Positions 40,426 to 48,701 of a stretch of DNA of 64,000 nt are shown here, piece after piece. Both the position numbers and the translations under genes were made by a program. Each line of letters starts with the position of its first letter. Positions within the stretch are counted from its first letter, which is position 1. Source of the stretch: DASUPK01 sp963831605 (GTDB lineage Bacteria > Actinomycetota > Thermoleophilia > Solirubrobacterales > 70-9). The notes under the pieces are model-generated. The model was given only the letters and a program-made list of their open reading frames with translations, ran no database searches and had not been told where the DNA came from. The stretch lies in the NCBI GenBank assembly GCA_963831605.1, contig CAWHQR010000003.1, forward strand, positions 372,001 through 436,000. The letters run 5' to 3'.

Positions 40426-41783
40426 GCGCGGCGGACCTCGAGGACGTCGCGCGCCGGGCCGTGGAGGCGGCGACATCCGCCGGGGCAACGGACGCAGAGG
40501 CCTGGAGCGAGGGCTCACGGAGCCGAGAGGTCCGGGTGCATGCCGGAGAGGTGGAGAGCCTCACAGAGGCGAGCGGCCGTGGCGTGGGCATCCGCGCCTG
40601 GATCGGGACCCGCACGGGCTACGCGTACGGGACGGACCTCTCCGAGTCGGGCCTCGCCGAACTGGCTGAGGCCGCCGCGGGGGCGGCGCGGGTCGCCGAT
40701 GAGGACGAGAACTCCGTCGCGCCCGATCCCTCGGGGAAGCCGCCCGAGATCGACGGGCTGCGCGATCCGGCCGTGGCCGCGACCGAGACCGCCGACGTGA
40801 TCGAGCTCGCGAAGCGGATCGAGCGCGTCGCCCTCGATCGCGACGAGCGGGTCACGGGCGTCGAGGAGGTCGTCTACGTGGACGAGGACGGCGATGCCGC
40901 GATCGCCACCTCGCGCGGTGTCTCGGGCAGCTTCGGCTCCTCGGTCGCCTACTCGTTCCTGCAGGCGATGGCGACGCAGGACTCGGAGGTCCAGACCGGG
41001 CTGGGCTTCGGCGTCGGGCGCTCGCCGGGCGCGCTCGACCCCGAGGAGATCGGGGCCGAGGCCGGAGACGAGGCCGCTTCGATGCTCGGGGCGAGCAAGC
41101 CCGAGTCCCGCACGTGCCCTGTGGTCCTCTCGGAGCGGGTCACGGCCAGCTTCGCGGGCTTCATCGGCGGCGCCGTGAGCGCGGACGACGTGCAGCGCGG
41201 CCGCTCGCCGTTCGCCGACCGCTTGGGCGACGAACTCGCCTCGCCCGCCTACGTCCTGGCGGACGACGGGATCGATCCCGGCGGCCTCGCCAGCGCGCCC
41301 TTCGACGGCGAGGGCACTCCGCGCGAGCGGACGCCGCTGATCGCCGAAGGCAAGCTGCTCGCCTACCTGCACGACTCCTACACGGCGCGCCGCGGAGGCG
41401 CCCGCTCAACCGGCAACGCCGCCCGCTCCTCGTATCGCTCGGCACCCTCGGTCAGCCCATCGAACCTGGTCCTCGGTCCGGGCGAGCTCACCCTCGAACA
41501 GCTACTCGAGCGGACCGGCGACGGCGTCTACATCACGGAGGTCGCGGGCCTCCACTCTGGCGTCAACCCCGTCACGGGCCGCTACTCGGTGGGCGCGTCC
41601 GGACGGGCGATCCGTGGCGGCGAGCTCGGCGAGCCGCTGCGCGAGTTCACGATCGCCGGCGATCTGCTCGGCACCCTGGCGGCCGTTCAGGCCGTGGGCT
41701 CGGAGACCCGCTGGGTCCCGTTCGGCGGATCGGTGAAGACGGCGCCCATGCTGGTCGGAGAGATGGCCATCGGTGGGAGCTGA
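40422..41783 (+). CDS. tldE: TldE/PmbA subunit
   Basis: 453 residues of the PmbA/TldE group: GATDAEAWSEGSRSREVRVHAGEVESLTEAS, VLSERVTASFAGFIGGAVSADDVQRGRSPFAD, FDGEGTPRERTPLIAEGKLLAYLHDSYTARR, STGNAARSSYRSAPSVSPSNLVL and the C-terminal PVTGRYSVGASGRAIRGGELGEPLREFTIAGDLL. As in other PmbA proteins the HExxxH is absent; it completes the substrate channel with TldD. Ends 60 bp before the HU gene, which has its own TAGGCT box. Confidence 0.95.
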   Translation: MSAADLEDVARRAVEAATSAGATDAEAWSEGSRSREVRVHAGEVESLTEASGRGVGIRAWIGTRTGYAYGTDLSESGLAELAEAAAGAARVADEDENSVAPDPSGKPPEIDGLRDPAVAATETADVIELAKRIERVALDRDERVTGVEEVVYVDEDGDAAIATSRGVSGSFGSSVAYSFLQAMATQDSEVQTGLGFGVGRSPGALDPEEIGAEAGDEAASMLGASKPESRTCPVVLSERVTASFAGFIGGAVSADDVQRGRSPFADRLGDELASPAYVLADDGIDPGGLASAPFDGEGTPRERTPLIAEGKLLAYLHDSYTARRGGARSTGNAARSSYRSAPSVSPSNLVLGPGELTLEQLLERTGDGVYITEVAGLHSGVNPVTGRYSVGASGRAIRGGELGEPLREFTIAGDLLGTLAAVQAVGSETRWVPFGGSVKTAPMLVGEMAIGGS

Positions 41784-41843
41784 TTTTGGTTCAGCAGCCG
41801 CTGTTAGGCTCGCGGCGAACTCCAATGACCAGGAGGCGATGAC

Positions 41844-42125
41844 GTGACCAAGGCTGAGTTCCTCGACGTGCTCGCAGGCGACAGCAGAATCGGCAACAAG
41901 AAGGAGGCCGGCCAGGCGCTCGATGCGGTCCTGGACGCCATCACCAGCGTCCTCCAGGGCGGGGGCGAGGTGAACTTCACCGGCTTCGGCAAGTTCGCGG
42001 TCGCCGAGCGCGGTCCGCGGCAGGGCGTGAACCCGCGCACCGGAGAGCGGATCTCCATCCAGGGCGGCAAGGTGCCGCGCTTCTCCGCGGGCTCCCCCCT
42101 GAAGAAGAAGGTCAAGGGCGGCTAG
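41844..42125 (+). CDS. hup: HU-family DNA-binding protein
   Basis: 93 residues beginning MTKAEFLDVLAGDSRIGNKKEAGQALDAVLD. The HU core GGGEVNFTGFGKFAVAERGPRQGVNPRTGERI carries the DNA-intercalating arm with NPRTGE, and the C-terminus (KVPRFSAGSPLKKKVKG) is standard. It has no Lys/Ala-rich tail like mycobacterial HupB. GTG start with an AGGAGG site; a TAGGCT box lies about 30 nt upstream, so this gene has a short leader. Confidence 0.95.
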   Translation: MTKAEFLDVLAGDSRIGNKKEAGQALDAVLDAITSVLQGGGEVNFTGFGKFAVAERGPRQGVNPRTGERISIQGGKVPRFSAGSPLKKKVKGG

Positions 42126-42180
42126 CTCGCAGCCTTTCGCGGACAGGCTCGCGGCGCTCGTCGAGGAGCGCCGCAGTCAG

Positions 42181-43011
42181 GTGTGCCTGGGGCTTGACCC
42201 CGATCCGTCGGCTCTCTCTCCCGAGGATGCTCCGGGCGCGTCGCTCACTGATGTCGCCGATCGCGCCGCCTCGGCCGTCTACGAGCACTGCCTCGGCCTG
42301 ATCGAGACGGCCGGCCCCGCCTGTGTGGCGGTGAAGCCGCAGCTCGCCTGCTTCGAGCGGCTGGGGGCGCCCGGCTGGCGCGCGCTCGAGCAGGTCTGCA
42401 CGGCCGCTCAGCGAGCCGGGCTGCTGGTGGTCGCCGACGGGAAGCGGGGCGACGTCCCGGTTACGGCGAAGGCCTACGGCCAGGCGCTGGTGGGCGAGAC
42501 CGAGACGCCCTGGGGCGCCGTCCCCGGCCTCGGCGCTGACGCGTTCACCGCCAATCCGCTCCTCGGCGAGGACGAGATCGAGGTCCTGGTGGAGGCCGCC
42601 GCAGGCGCGGACGCTGGGATCTTCCTGCTCGTTCGGACCTCCAACCCGGGCGCGGCGCGCCTTCAGGACGCTCAACTGGGGGACCGCCCCCTGCACGAGG
42701 AGCTCGCCGCCCTGGTCAACGAGAGCGCTCCGAAGCTCGCAGGGTCGTCTGGCCTCTCCGGCGTCGGTGCGGTGGTGGGGGCCACGGCGCCGCAGCACCT
42801 CGGCCGCCTGCGGGAGCTGATGCCCGACTCCGTCTTCCTGATTCCGGGAATCGGAGCTCAGGGGGGAAAGCCCCAGGACCTCGGTCCGGCGTTGTCGCCG
42901 GGCCGGCCCGCCTCGGTGCTGGTGGCGGCGGCGCGCAGCATCGCCGGGGCGGACGATCCGGCGGCAGCGGCCGAAGAGCTGCGGCAGGCAGTTTGGAGCC
43001 TCGTCCGGTAG
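42181..43011 (+). CDS. pyrF: Orotidine 5'-phosphate decarboxylase (type 2); N-terminal start unclear
   Basis: The frame has the type-2 PyrF motifs: VCLGLDPDPSAL, CVAVKPQLACFERLG, LLVVADGKRGDVPVTAKAYG (catalytic DxKRxDI-type) and VFLIPGIGAQGG. It performs the last step of UMP synthesis. The GTG at 42181 gives 276 residues starting at the first beta strand, but codons upstream in frame read PFADRLAALVEERRSQ, which looks like the conserved first helix. Between the in-frame TGA at 42100 and 42181 there is no ATG, GTG or TTG. GAGGAG lies 12 nt before the GTG. Confidence 0.88.
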   Translation: MCLGLDPDPSALSPEDAPGASLTDVADRAASAVYEHCLGLIETAGPACVAVKPQLACFERLGAPGWRALEQVCTAAQRAGLLVVADGKRGDVPVTAKAYGQALVGETETPWGAVPGLGADAFTANPLLGEDEIEVLVEAAAGADAGIFLLVRTSNPGAARLQDAQLGDRPLHEELAALVNESAPKLAGSSGLSGVGAVVGATAPQHLGRLRELMPDSVFLIPGIGAQGGKPQDLGPALSPGRPASVLVAAARSIAGADDPAAAAEELRQAVWSLVR

Positions 43012-43036
43012 TCGGCAGTACCCTGCGATCCCTCGA

Positions 43037-43354
43037 ATGCCGGACTACAAGCCGAATCAATTCGTCCGCGTGTTCGCTGTGCTGGCCCTGATCGCCGCCG
43101 TCGTCCTGGTGGTCGCCGTGGTGGCGACGTCGGGAGGAGGCGGGGGGAGCAGCAACGGCGACTCGCAGCACAAGACCCACATCAGCAAGGCCGGGCGGAG
43201 GGCGATCCGCAGGGGCGTCTGGGTCGTCCAGCCCGGCGACACGCTGGGGGCGATCTCGATCAAGACCGGCATCGACCAGGCGAAGCTCCAGGCCCTCAAC
43301 CCGAACATCGATCCGCAGACCCTGCTCGAGGGTCAGCGGATAGCGTTGCGCTGA
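43037..43354 (+). CDS. Membrane-anchored LysM protein
   Basis: 105 residues: short cytoplasmic lead MPDYKPNQFVRVF, one membrane helix (AVLALIAAVVLVVAVVATSG), a Gly/Ser linker and a single LysM domain VWVVQPGDTLGAISIKTGIDQAKLQALNPNID...LLEGQRIALR. It should bind peptidoglycan outside the membrane. A TACCCT box lies 12 nt upstream. The D,D-carboxypeptidase gene starts three bases after its stop, linking both to wall metabolism. Confidence 0.85.
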   Translation: MPDYKPNQFVRVFAVLALIAAVVLVVAVVATSGGGGGSSNGDSQHKTHISKAGRRAIRRGVWVVQPGDTLGAISIKTGIDQAKLQALNPNIDPQTLLEGQRIALR

Positions 43355-43356
43355 CG

Positions 43357-44724
43357 GTGCCCGGGATCTTCGGCAGGCGGGGAAGCTGGTCCGTGCGCGC
43401 GTGCGTCGCGCTCGTCCTGGCGATCCTGTTGGTCGGCCCGGCGACCTCGGCGGTCGCCTCGAGCGGCCCGAAGCTCGACGCGAAGGCCTGGATCCTGGTT
43501 GATCCGCGCGACGACTCCGTCCTCGCGAGCAAGTCACCCAACAAGCGCCTGCCGATCGCCAGCACCACGAAGCTGATGACGGCGTACCTGGCGCTGAAGA
43601 ACCTGAAGCCGAACCAGATGATCGCGGCGCCCGTGTATCACCCGAGCGCCTCCGCTGAGATCACCCTTGGCCTCCGACCCGGTGAGCGAATGCGGGTTCG
43701 CGACCTGCTCTACGGCCTGCTGCTGCCGAGCGCCTCCGATGCGGCCGAGACGCTGGCGGTCGGCGTCTCGGGATCGGTGCCGGCGTTCGTTCAGCGGATG
43801 AACCAGGCGGCCCAGCGACTCGGATTGACGAACACGAGCTACGCCAACCCGATCGGCCTCGACGACCCTCATAACTACTCGACCGCCCATGACCTGGTCA
43901 CCCTCGCCTCGATCCTGCTCCGCGACAAGCTCTTCGCCCGGATCGTCGACACTCCGGCCGCCACACTCCACAGCGGCGACCATCCGCGGACGGTGACGAC
44001 CCGCAACACCCTGCTCAACTCGGTCCCCTGGATCAACGGGGTGAAGACGGGGCACACCCTCGGCGCCGGCTACGTCCTGGTCGGCTCGGGCACCCAGGAC
44101 TCGACCACCCTGATCTCCGCTGTGCTCGGCACTCCGAGCGAGCCGACTCGCGACGCCGACACCCTGAAGCTCCTCCAATACGGCTTTTCCCTCTACCACC
44201 CTGTGCAGCCGGTCAACCGGGGCGAGCAGCTCGCCGATCCCAAGCTCGACTACCGCAGCGACCACCTCTCGCTGGTAGCCCAGCGTGCGCTCCCGGTCAA
44301 CCTCCGACACGGGCAGCACGTCACGACCCGCGTCACGGCGCCCGACGAGATCAGCGGGGCGGTGAAGAAGGGACAGGTGCTTGGGCATGTCACCGTCAGC
44401 GTCGACGGCAGGCCCGCGGCTGCCAGTCCGCTGGTGGCCGCCAGTGCAGTCGGCGCCGCCACCACCTTCGACAAGGTGACCTCCGTGGCCAAGAATCCGA
44501 TCCTTCTCCTGGTGGTGGGGGCGATCGTGATACTCCTAGGTGTGCTGCTGATCAGACGACGGCACGTAGGGAGTGAGCCGGAGGCGGCTACGCCCCGAGC
44601 CGATGAAAACGGCAGCGGGCGTCAGGCCCCGACACAGAGGACCCCGGAAGAGAGGCGCAGGATGCACGAGGAGCGAATGCGCAGAAGGCGCCAGAGAGCG
44701 GAGAGAAAGGGAGGCGCCGAATGA
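43357..44724 (+). CDS. dacB: D-alanyl-D-alanine carboxypeptidase (S11 family), membrane-anchored
   Basis: 455 residues with a signal sequence (ACVALVLAILLVGPATSAVA), catalytic S69-T-T-K72 in PIASTTKLMTAY, and KTG in INGVKTGHTLGAG. The middle motif, normally SxN, reads SAS at 125-127 (LLLPSASDAAE), an unusual replacement of the Asn. A beta-domain follows and a C-terminal membrane helix (PILLLVVGAIVILLGVLLI), then a basic Arg-rich cytoplasmic tail. It trims the terminal D-Ala of peptidoglycan stem peptides. GTG start; overlaps the kinase gene by ATGA. Confidence 0.92.
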   Translation: MPGIFGRRGSWSVRACVALVLAILLVGPATSAVASSGPKLDAKAWILVDPRDDSVLASKSPNKRLPIASTTKLMTAYLALKNLKPNQMIAAPVYHPSASAEITLGLRPGERMRVRDLLYGLLLPSASDAAETLAVGVSGSVPAFVQRMNQAAQRLGLTNTSYANPIGLDDPHNYSTAHDLVTLASILLRDKLFARIVDTPAATLHSGDHPRTVTTRNTLLNSVPWINGVKTGHTLGAGYVLVGSGTQDSTTLISAVLGTPSEPTRDADTLKLLQYGFSLYHPVQPVNRGEQLADPKLDYRSDHLSLVAQRALPVNLRHGQHVTTRVTAPDEISGAVKKGQVLGHVTVSVDGRPAAASPLVAASAVGAATTFDKVTSVAKNPILLLVVGAIVILLGVLLIRRRHVGSEPEAATPRADENGSGRQAPTQRTPEERRRMHEERMRRRRQRAERKGGAE

Positions 44725-45680
44725 TCCTCACCGTGACTCTCAACGCGGCGATCGACCGGACCGTCGCGGTCCCCAGCTTCCGCCAGGGTCACCGCCACCG
44801 CGCCGTCGAGGCGAGCACCGTCGCCGGCGGCAAGGGCGTCAACGTCGCCCGTGCGCTGAAGCTCCTCGACCGGCCGGTGATCGCCACCGGGCTGGCGGGT
44901 GGGCCCACTGGCGCGAGGTTGATGGAGCGCCTCGCGGAGGAGTCCATCCTCACCGACTTCACCTGGATCGCCGGGGAGTCCAGAACCAACCTCGCGGTCG
45001 TGGACCCGACTTCCGGCGAGCAGACCGAGATCAACGAGCGGGGCCCCGACGTCAGCTCCGAGGAACTCGATCGCTTCCTCGAGAAGCTGCTCTACCTCGC
45101 CCGCGGCGCGCGGATCTGCGCCATCGCTGGGAGCCTGCCGCCGTCGGTGCCGCCCGCCTTCTCGGCGCGAATCGTCGAGGAGCTCAAGGCGATCGGCGTC
45201 GAGACGATCGTCGACAGCGAGGGGGAGCCCCTGCTTGCCTCGCTCCGGGCGGGGCCATCCGCCGTGACGCCGAACGCCCGAGAGGCCGAGGGCGCCGTCG
45301 GCCACGAGTTCAACGATCGCGAGGACGCCCTGCTCGGCCTGCGCAGCCTGGTCGAGCTCGGGGCCACCGATGCGGTGATCACCCGGCCTGAGGGCTGCTT
45401 TGCCTCGCTGCTCACCTCCGACGAGAAGCGGCACGCCTACGAGGTGACCGCGCCGTCGGTCGAGCCGGTGGCGACGGTCGGCTCCGGAGACGCCTTCCTC
45501 GCCGGCTTCGTCGCGGCGCGCTACGACGAGCGCACTCCGGAGGAATGCCTGCGCTTCGCGGTCGCCTGCGGCGCCGAGTCCACGCAGCACTTCGGCGCGG
45601 GCAGCATCGACCCCGCCGAGGTGGAGCGCCTGCTCCCGGGCGTCGAGGCGCGAGAGCTCGAAGCGCCGGCGACGGTCTAG
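44721..45680 (+). CDS. PfkB-family hexose kinase (1-phosphofructokinase/tagatose-6-phosphate kinase-like)
   Basis: 319 residues with the ribokinase-fold pattern of the LacC/FruK group: MILTVTLNAAIDRTVAVPSF, VAGGKGVNVARALKLLD (sugar binding), AIAGSLPPSVPP, AVTPNAREAE and the ATP/anion-hole motif VATVGSGDAFLAGFVAARY with catalytic Asp. It phosphorylates a phosphorylated ketohexose or related sugar at C1/C6. No PTS or sugar transporter gene is next to it, and its overlap with the carboxypeptidase gene is more packing than pathway. Confidence 0.88.
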   Translation: MILTVTLNAAIDRTVAVPSFRQGHRHRAVEASTVAGGKGVNVARALKLLDRPVIATGLAGGPTGARLMERLAEESILTDFTWIAGESRTNLAVVDPTSGEQTEINERGPDVSSEELDRFLEKLLYLARGARICAIAGSLPPSVPPAFSARIVEELKAIGVETIVDSEGEPLLASLRAGPSAVTPNAREAEGAVGHEFNDREDALLGLRSLVELGATDAVITRPEGCFASLLTSDEKRHAYEVTAPSVEPVATVGSGDAFLAGFVAARYDERTPEECLRFAVACGAESTQHFGAGSIDPAEVERLLPGVEARELEAPATV

Positions 45681-45704
45681 CTTTTCCGCGCGCCGAGCGG
45701 GGTT

Positions 45705-45716
45705 CCCCTCGAGGGG
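45705..45716. terminator. Palindrome CCCCTCGAGGGG after the kinase gene
   Basis: A 12-base perfect palindrome flanked by GCGCG-type bases that extend the stem, 25 bp after the kinase stop. It lacks a T-run and could be a weak terminator or a binding site. Confidence 0.35.
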
Positions 45717-45739
45717 CGCGTGTTTACCGCTGTTATCCT

Positions 45740-45813
45740 CAGTGAGGCGTTGGTGTGTGACCTCCGAAACGCCGCTAGAACCGCATTTCCGGCCCCGCGA
45801 CGCGGGGTTTTTT
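45740..45813 (+). ncRNA. Candidate small RNA or attenuator upstream of guaB3
   Basis: A TTATCCT box (45733-45739) is followed by about 70 bases that contain a stem GGCGTT...AACGCC (about 45747-45772) and end in a perfect terminator with six T. No ORF is present. guaB3 has its own -10 box downstream of the terminator, so this would be a separate short transcript. Alternatively only the terminator matters, ending the kinase operon. Confidence 0.35.
45793..45813 (+). terminator. Intrinsic terminator before guaB3
   Basis: CCCCGC-GAC-GCGGGG followed by TTTTTT: the clearest rho-independent terminator in the window. Confidence 0.85.
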
Positions 45814-45829
45814 CGTCCGCGAACGAACG

Positions 45830-45835
45830 TAGGGT
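45830..45835 (+). promoter_or_regulatory. -10 box (TAGGGT) of leaderless guaB3
   Basis: TAGGGT, six bases, then the ATG at 45842. No Shine-Dalgarno. Confidence 0.6.
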
Positions 45836-45841
45836 GAGCCA

Positions 45842-47047
45842 ATGGAAGTAGAGATCGGCCGCGGCAAGAAGGGCCGCAGGGCATACGGCTTCGATGACAT
45901 CGCGATCGTCCCCTCACGGAGGACGCGCGACCCCGACGACATCGACATCACCTGGACCCTCGGTCCGTATCGCTTCGAGCTGCCGCTGCTCGCCTCGGCG
46001 ATGGACGGTGTCGTCAGCCCGAAGACGGCGGGCCTGATCGGCCAGCTGGGTGGGCTGGGCGTCCTCAACCTCGAGGGCATCTGGTCCCGGTATGAGGACG
46101 CGGACGAGAAGCTCGACGAGATCGCCGCCGCGCCCAAGCCGGTCGCCACGCGGATCATGCAGGAGATCTATTCGGAGCCGGTCAAGCCGGAGCTGATGGC
46201 GAAGCGGATCGAGGAGATCAAGGCTGCCGGCGCGGTGGCCTGCGGATCGCTCACCCCGCAGAAGGTCGGGGCGTACCACGAGGTCGCGCTCGAGGCTGGC
46301 CTCGACATCCTCGTCATCCAGGGAACCGTGATCTCGGCCGAGCACGTCTCGACCCAGACCGAGCCGCTCAACCTGAAGGAGTTCATCGCCGCGCTCGACG
46401 TCCCCTGTGTCGTCGGCGGCTGTGCCTCCTACAACACCGGGCTCCATCTGATGCGGACCGGCGCTGTCGGCGTCCTGGTCGGCGTCGGGCCCGGCGCCGC
46501 CTGCACCACTCGCGGCGTGCTCGGCATCGGCGTGCCGCAGGCGACCGCGATCGCCGACGTGGCCGCTGCCCGCGGGCAGCACATGATGGAGACGGGCAAC
46601 TATTGCAACGTGATCGCCGACGGCGGCATGCGGACTGGCGGCGACGTCTCCAAGGCGATTGCCATGGGAGCGGACGCTGTGATGGTCGGCTCGCCCCTGG
46701 CGCGGGCCAAGGAGGCTCCCGGCCGTGGCTTCCACTGGGGCATGGCGACCTTCCATCCGTCGCTGCCGCGCGGCGCCCGGGTGTCCACCCACCAGGACGG
46801 CACCCTCGAGGAGATCCTGATGGGCCCGGCCCAGGAGAACGACGGCACCTTCAACCTGATGGGCGCGCTCCGGACCTCGATGGCGACCACCGGGTACGCC
46901 GACATCCCCGAGTTCCACCGGGCCGAGGTGATGGTCGCGCCCGCCCTGATGTCCGAGGGCAAGCAGCTGCAGCGCGAGCAGTCGGTCGGCATGGGCTCGA
47001 ACGGGCGAGCCACGGTCGCGGCGGCGGTGGCCGTCAGCGATGACTGA
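45842..47047 (+). CDS. guaB3: GuaB3 family IMP dehydrogenase-like protein
   Basis: 401 residues starting MEVEIGRGKKGRRAYGFDDIAIVPSRRTRDP. It has the IMPDH barrel without CBS domains: PLLASAMDGVVSPKTAGLIGQLGGLGVLNLEG, VGVGPGAACTTRGVLGIGVPQ (catalytic Cys loop) and VIADGGMRTGGDVSKAIAMGADAVMVGSPLA. The start, loop GAACTTR and C-terminal QSVGMGSNGRATVAAA fit the actinobacterial GuaB3 branch, which in Streptomyces-like bacteria acts in GMP/IMP interconversion. The gene overlaps guaA by 8 nt, supporting a guanine-nucleotide operon. Confidence 0.92.
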   Translation: MEVEIGRGKKGRRAYGFDDIAIVPSRRTRDPDDIDITWTLGPYRFELPLLASAMDGVVSPKTAGLIGQLGGLGVLNLEGIWSRYEDADEKLDEIAAAPKPVATRIMQEIYSEPVKPELMAKRIEEIKAAGAVACGSLTPQKVGAYHEVALEAGLDILVIQGTVISAEHVSTQTEPLNLKEFIAALDVPCVVGGCASYNTGLHLMRTGAVGVLVGVGPGAACTTRGVLGIGVPQATAIADVAAARGQHMMETGNYCNVIADGGMRTGGDVSKAIAMGADAVMVGSPLARAKEAPGRGFHWGMATFHPSLPRGARVSTHQDGTLEEILMGPAQENDGTFNLMGALRTSMATTGYADIPEFHRAEVMVAPALMSEGKQLQREQSVGMGSNGRATVAAAVAVSDD

Positions 47048-48701
47048 AGCGGCCAGCGCCGCCTCTGACGACACCCAGGCTCGGGTCCACGTTCCCGAGC
47101 GCAGCGTTCCCGGCGCCGAGCCGGAGCTCCGAGAGGTCTCCAAGCTCGGGCCGGCGCAGGCGACGGAGGAGGTGCTGGTCCTCGACTTCGGCGGCCAGTA
47201 CTCCCAGCTGATCGCTCGGCGCATCCGCGAATGCGGCGTCTTCAGCGAGCTGCTCCCACACGACACGCCGCTCGAGCGGATCCAGGAGCGCGGCCCCAAG
47301 GGCCTGGTCCTCTCCGGCGGCCCCGCCTCGGTCTACGCCGAGGGCGCGCCCGCCCTTCGCAAGGAGCTGCTCGACCTCGGCATTCCGGTGCTGGGCATCT
47401 GTTACGGGATGCAGCTGATGGTCCACGAGCTCGGAGGCCGCGTCGAGCAGGCGCCTGCGGGCGAGTTCGGGCGCAGCCAGCTGACCCTCCGCGACGGCGG
47501 TGGCAAGCTGCTCGAAGGCCTGCCCGCCGAGCAACAATGCTGGATGAGCCACCGCGACACCGTCTTCGAGCCGCCGCCGGGTTTCGCGGCTCTCGCCTCC
47601 AGCACCGAGTCGCCGGTCGCCGCCTTCGAGAGCACCGAGCGCGGCCTCTACGGCATTCAGTTCCACCCCGAGGTCGTTCACACTCCGTACGGCACGGAGA
47701 TCCTCACCCGCTTCCTTCGCGACGTCGCCGGCTGTCGCGAGAAGTGGTCGCCGGCCTCCGTGATCGAGGAGCAGGTGAGCGCGATCCAGGCGCAGGTCGG
47801 CGACGCGCGCGCGATCTGCGGGCTCTCCGGCGGGGTCGACTCGGCGACCGCGGCGCTGCTCGTCCACCGCGCGATCGGCGACCGCCTGGTCTGCGTGTTC
47901 GTTGACCACGGGATGATGCGCAAGGACGAGGCCGAGCAGGTCGTCACCGCCTTCCGCGAGCAGCACGGCATCCAGCTCGTCCACGTCGACGCGGCCGACC
48001 GATTTCTCAACCGCCTCGCGGGAGTCGACGATCCCGAGACGAAGCGCAAGATCATCGGCGAGGAGTTCATCCGCGTCTTCGAGGAAGAGTCGGCGAAGGT
48101 CGAGGACGCCCGCTTCCTGGTCCAGGGCACCCTCTACTCGGACGTGATCGAGTCGGGCGGCGACGGCAGGGCGGCGGCGACGATCAAGTCCCACCACAAC
48201 GTCGGCGGCCTGCCCGATGACATGGAGATGGAGCTGGTGGAGCCGCTGCGCATGCTCTTCAAGGACGAGGTCCGCGCCGTCGCGGCTGAGCTCGGCCTGC
48301 CCGAGCGATTCGTCTGGCGCCAGCCATTCCCCGGGCCCGGCCTTGCGATCCGCGTTGTCGGCGGTGAGGTCACCCGCGAGCGCCTCGAGATCGTCCGCGA
48401 GGCAGACGCGATCCTCCAGGAGGAGATCCGCGCCGCCGGCCTCTACCGCGAGCTCTGGCAGTCCTTCTGCGTTCTTCCGGTCGTCCGCTCGGTCGGCGTG
48501 CAGGGCGACGAGCGCTCCTACGCGCATCCGATCGTGATCCGCGCCGTCACCTCCGACGACGCGATGACCGCCGACTGGGCCCGTCTGCCCTACGACCTGC
48601 TGGAGCGCGTCTCCGCCCGCATCATCAACGAGGTCCGAGGCGTCAACCGCGTCACGCTCGACCTCACCTCGAAGCCGCCCGGCACCATCGAGTGGGAATA
48701 G
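47040..48701 (+). CDS. guaA: GMP synthase (glutamine-hydrolysing)
   Basis: 553 residues. An N-terminal tail of about 45 residues is followed by the glutaminase domain (VLVLDFGGQYSQLIARRIRE, nucleophile Cys in GICYGMQLM, FHPEVVHTPYG), the ATP-pyrophosphatase domain (AICGLSGGVDSATAALLVHRAI, the PP-loop SGGVDS) and the C-terminal dimerisation domain ending DLTSKPPGTIEWE. It converts XMP to GMP. The ATG lies inside the end of guaB3. The last 112 bp overlap, antisense, the end of the M23 peptidase gene. Confidence 0.97.
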   Translation: MTEAASAASDDTQARVHVPERSVPGAEPELREVSKLGPAQATEEVLVLDFGGQYSQLIARRIRECGVFSELLPHDTPLERIQERGPKGLVLSGGPASVYAEGAPALRKELLDLGIPVLGICYGMQLMVHELGGRVEQAPAGEFGRSQLTLRDGGGKLLEGLPAEQQCWMSHRDTVFEPPPGFAALASSTESPVAAFESTERGLYGIQFHPEVVHTPYGTEILTRFLRDVAGCREKWSPASVIEEQVSAIQAQVGDARAICGLSGGVDSATAALLVHRAIGDRLVCVFVDHGMMRKDEAEQVVTAFREQHGIQLVHVDAADRFLNRLAGVDDPETKRKIIGEEFIRVFEEESAKVEDARFLVQGTLYSDVIESGGDGRAAATIKSHHNVGGLPDDMEMELVEPLRMLFKDEVRAVAAELGLPERFVWRQPFPGPGLAIRVVGGEVTRERLEIVREADAILQEEIRAAGLYRELWQSFCVLPVVRSVGVQGDERSYAHPIVIRAVTSDDAMTADWARLPYDLLERVSARIINEVRGVNRVTLDLTSKPPGTIEWE

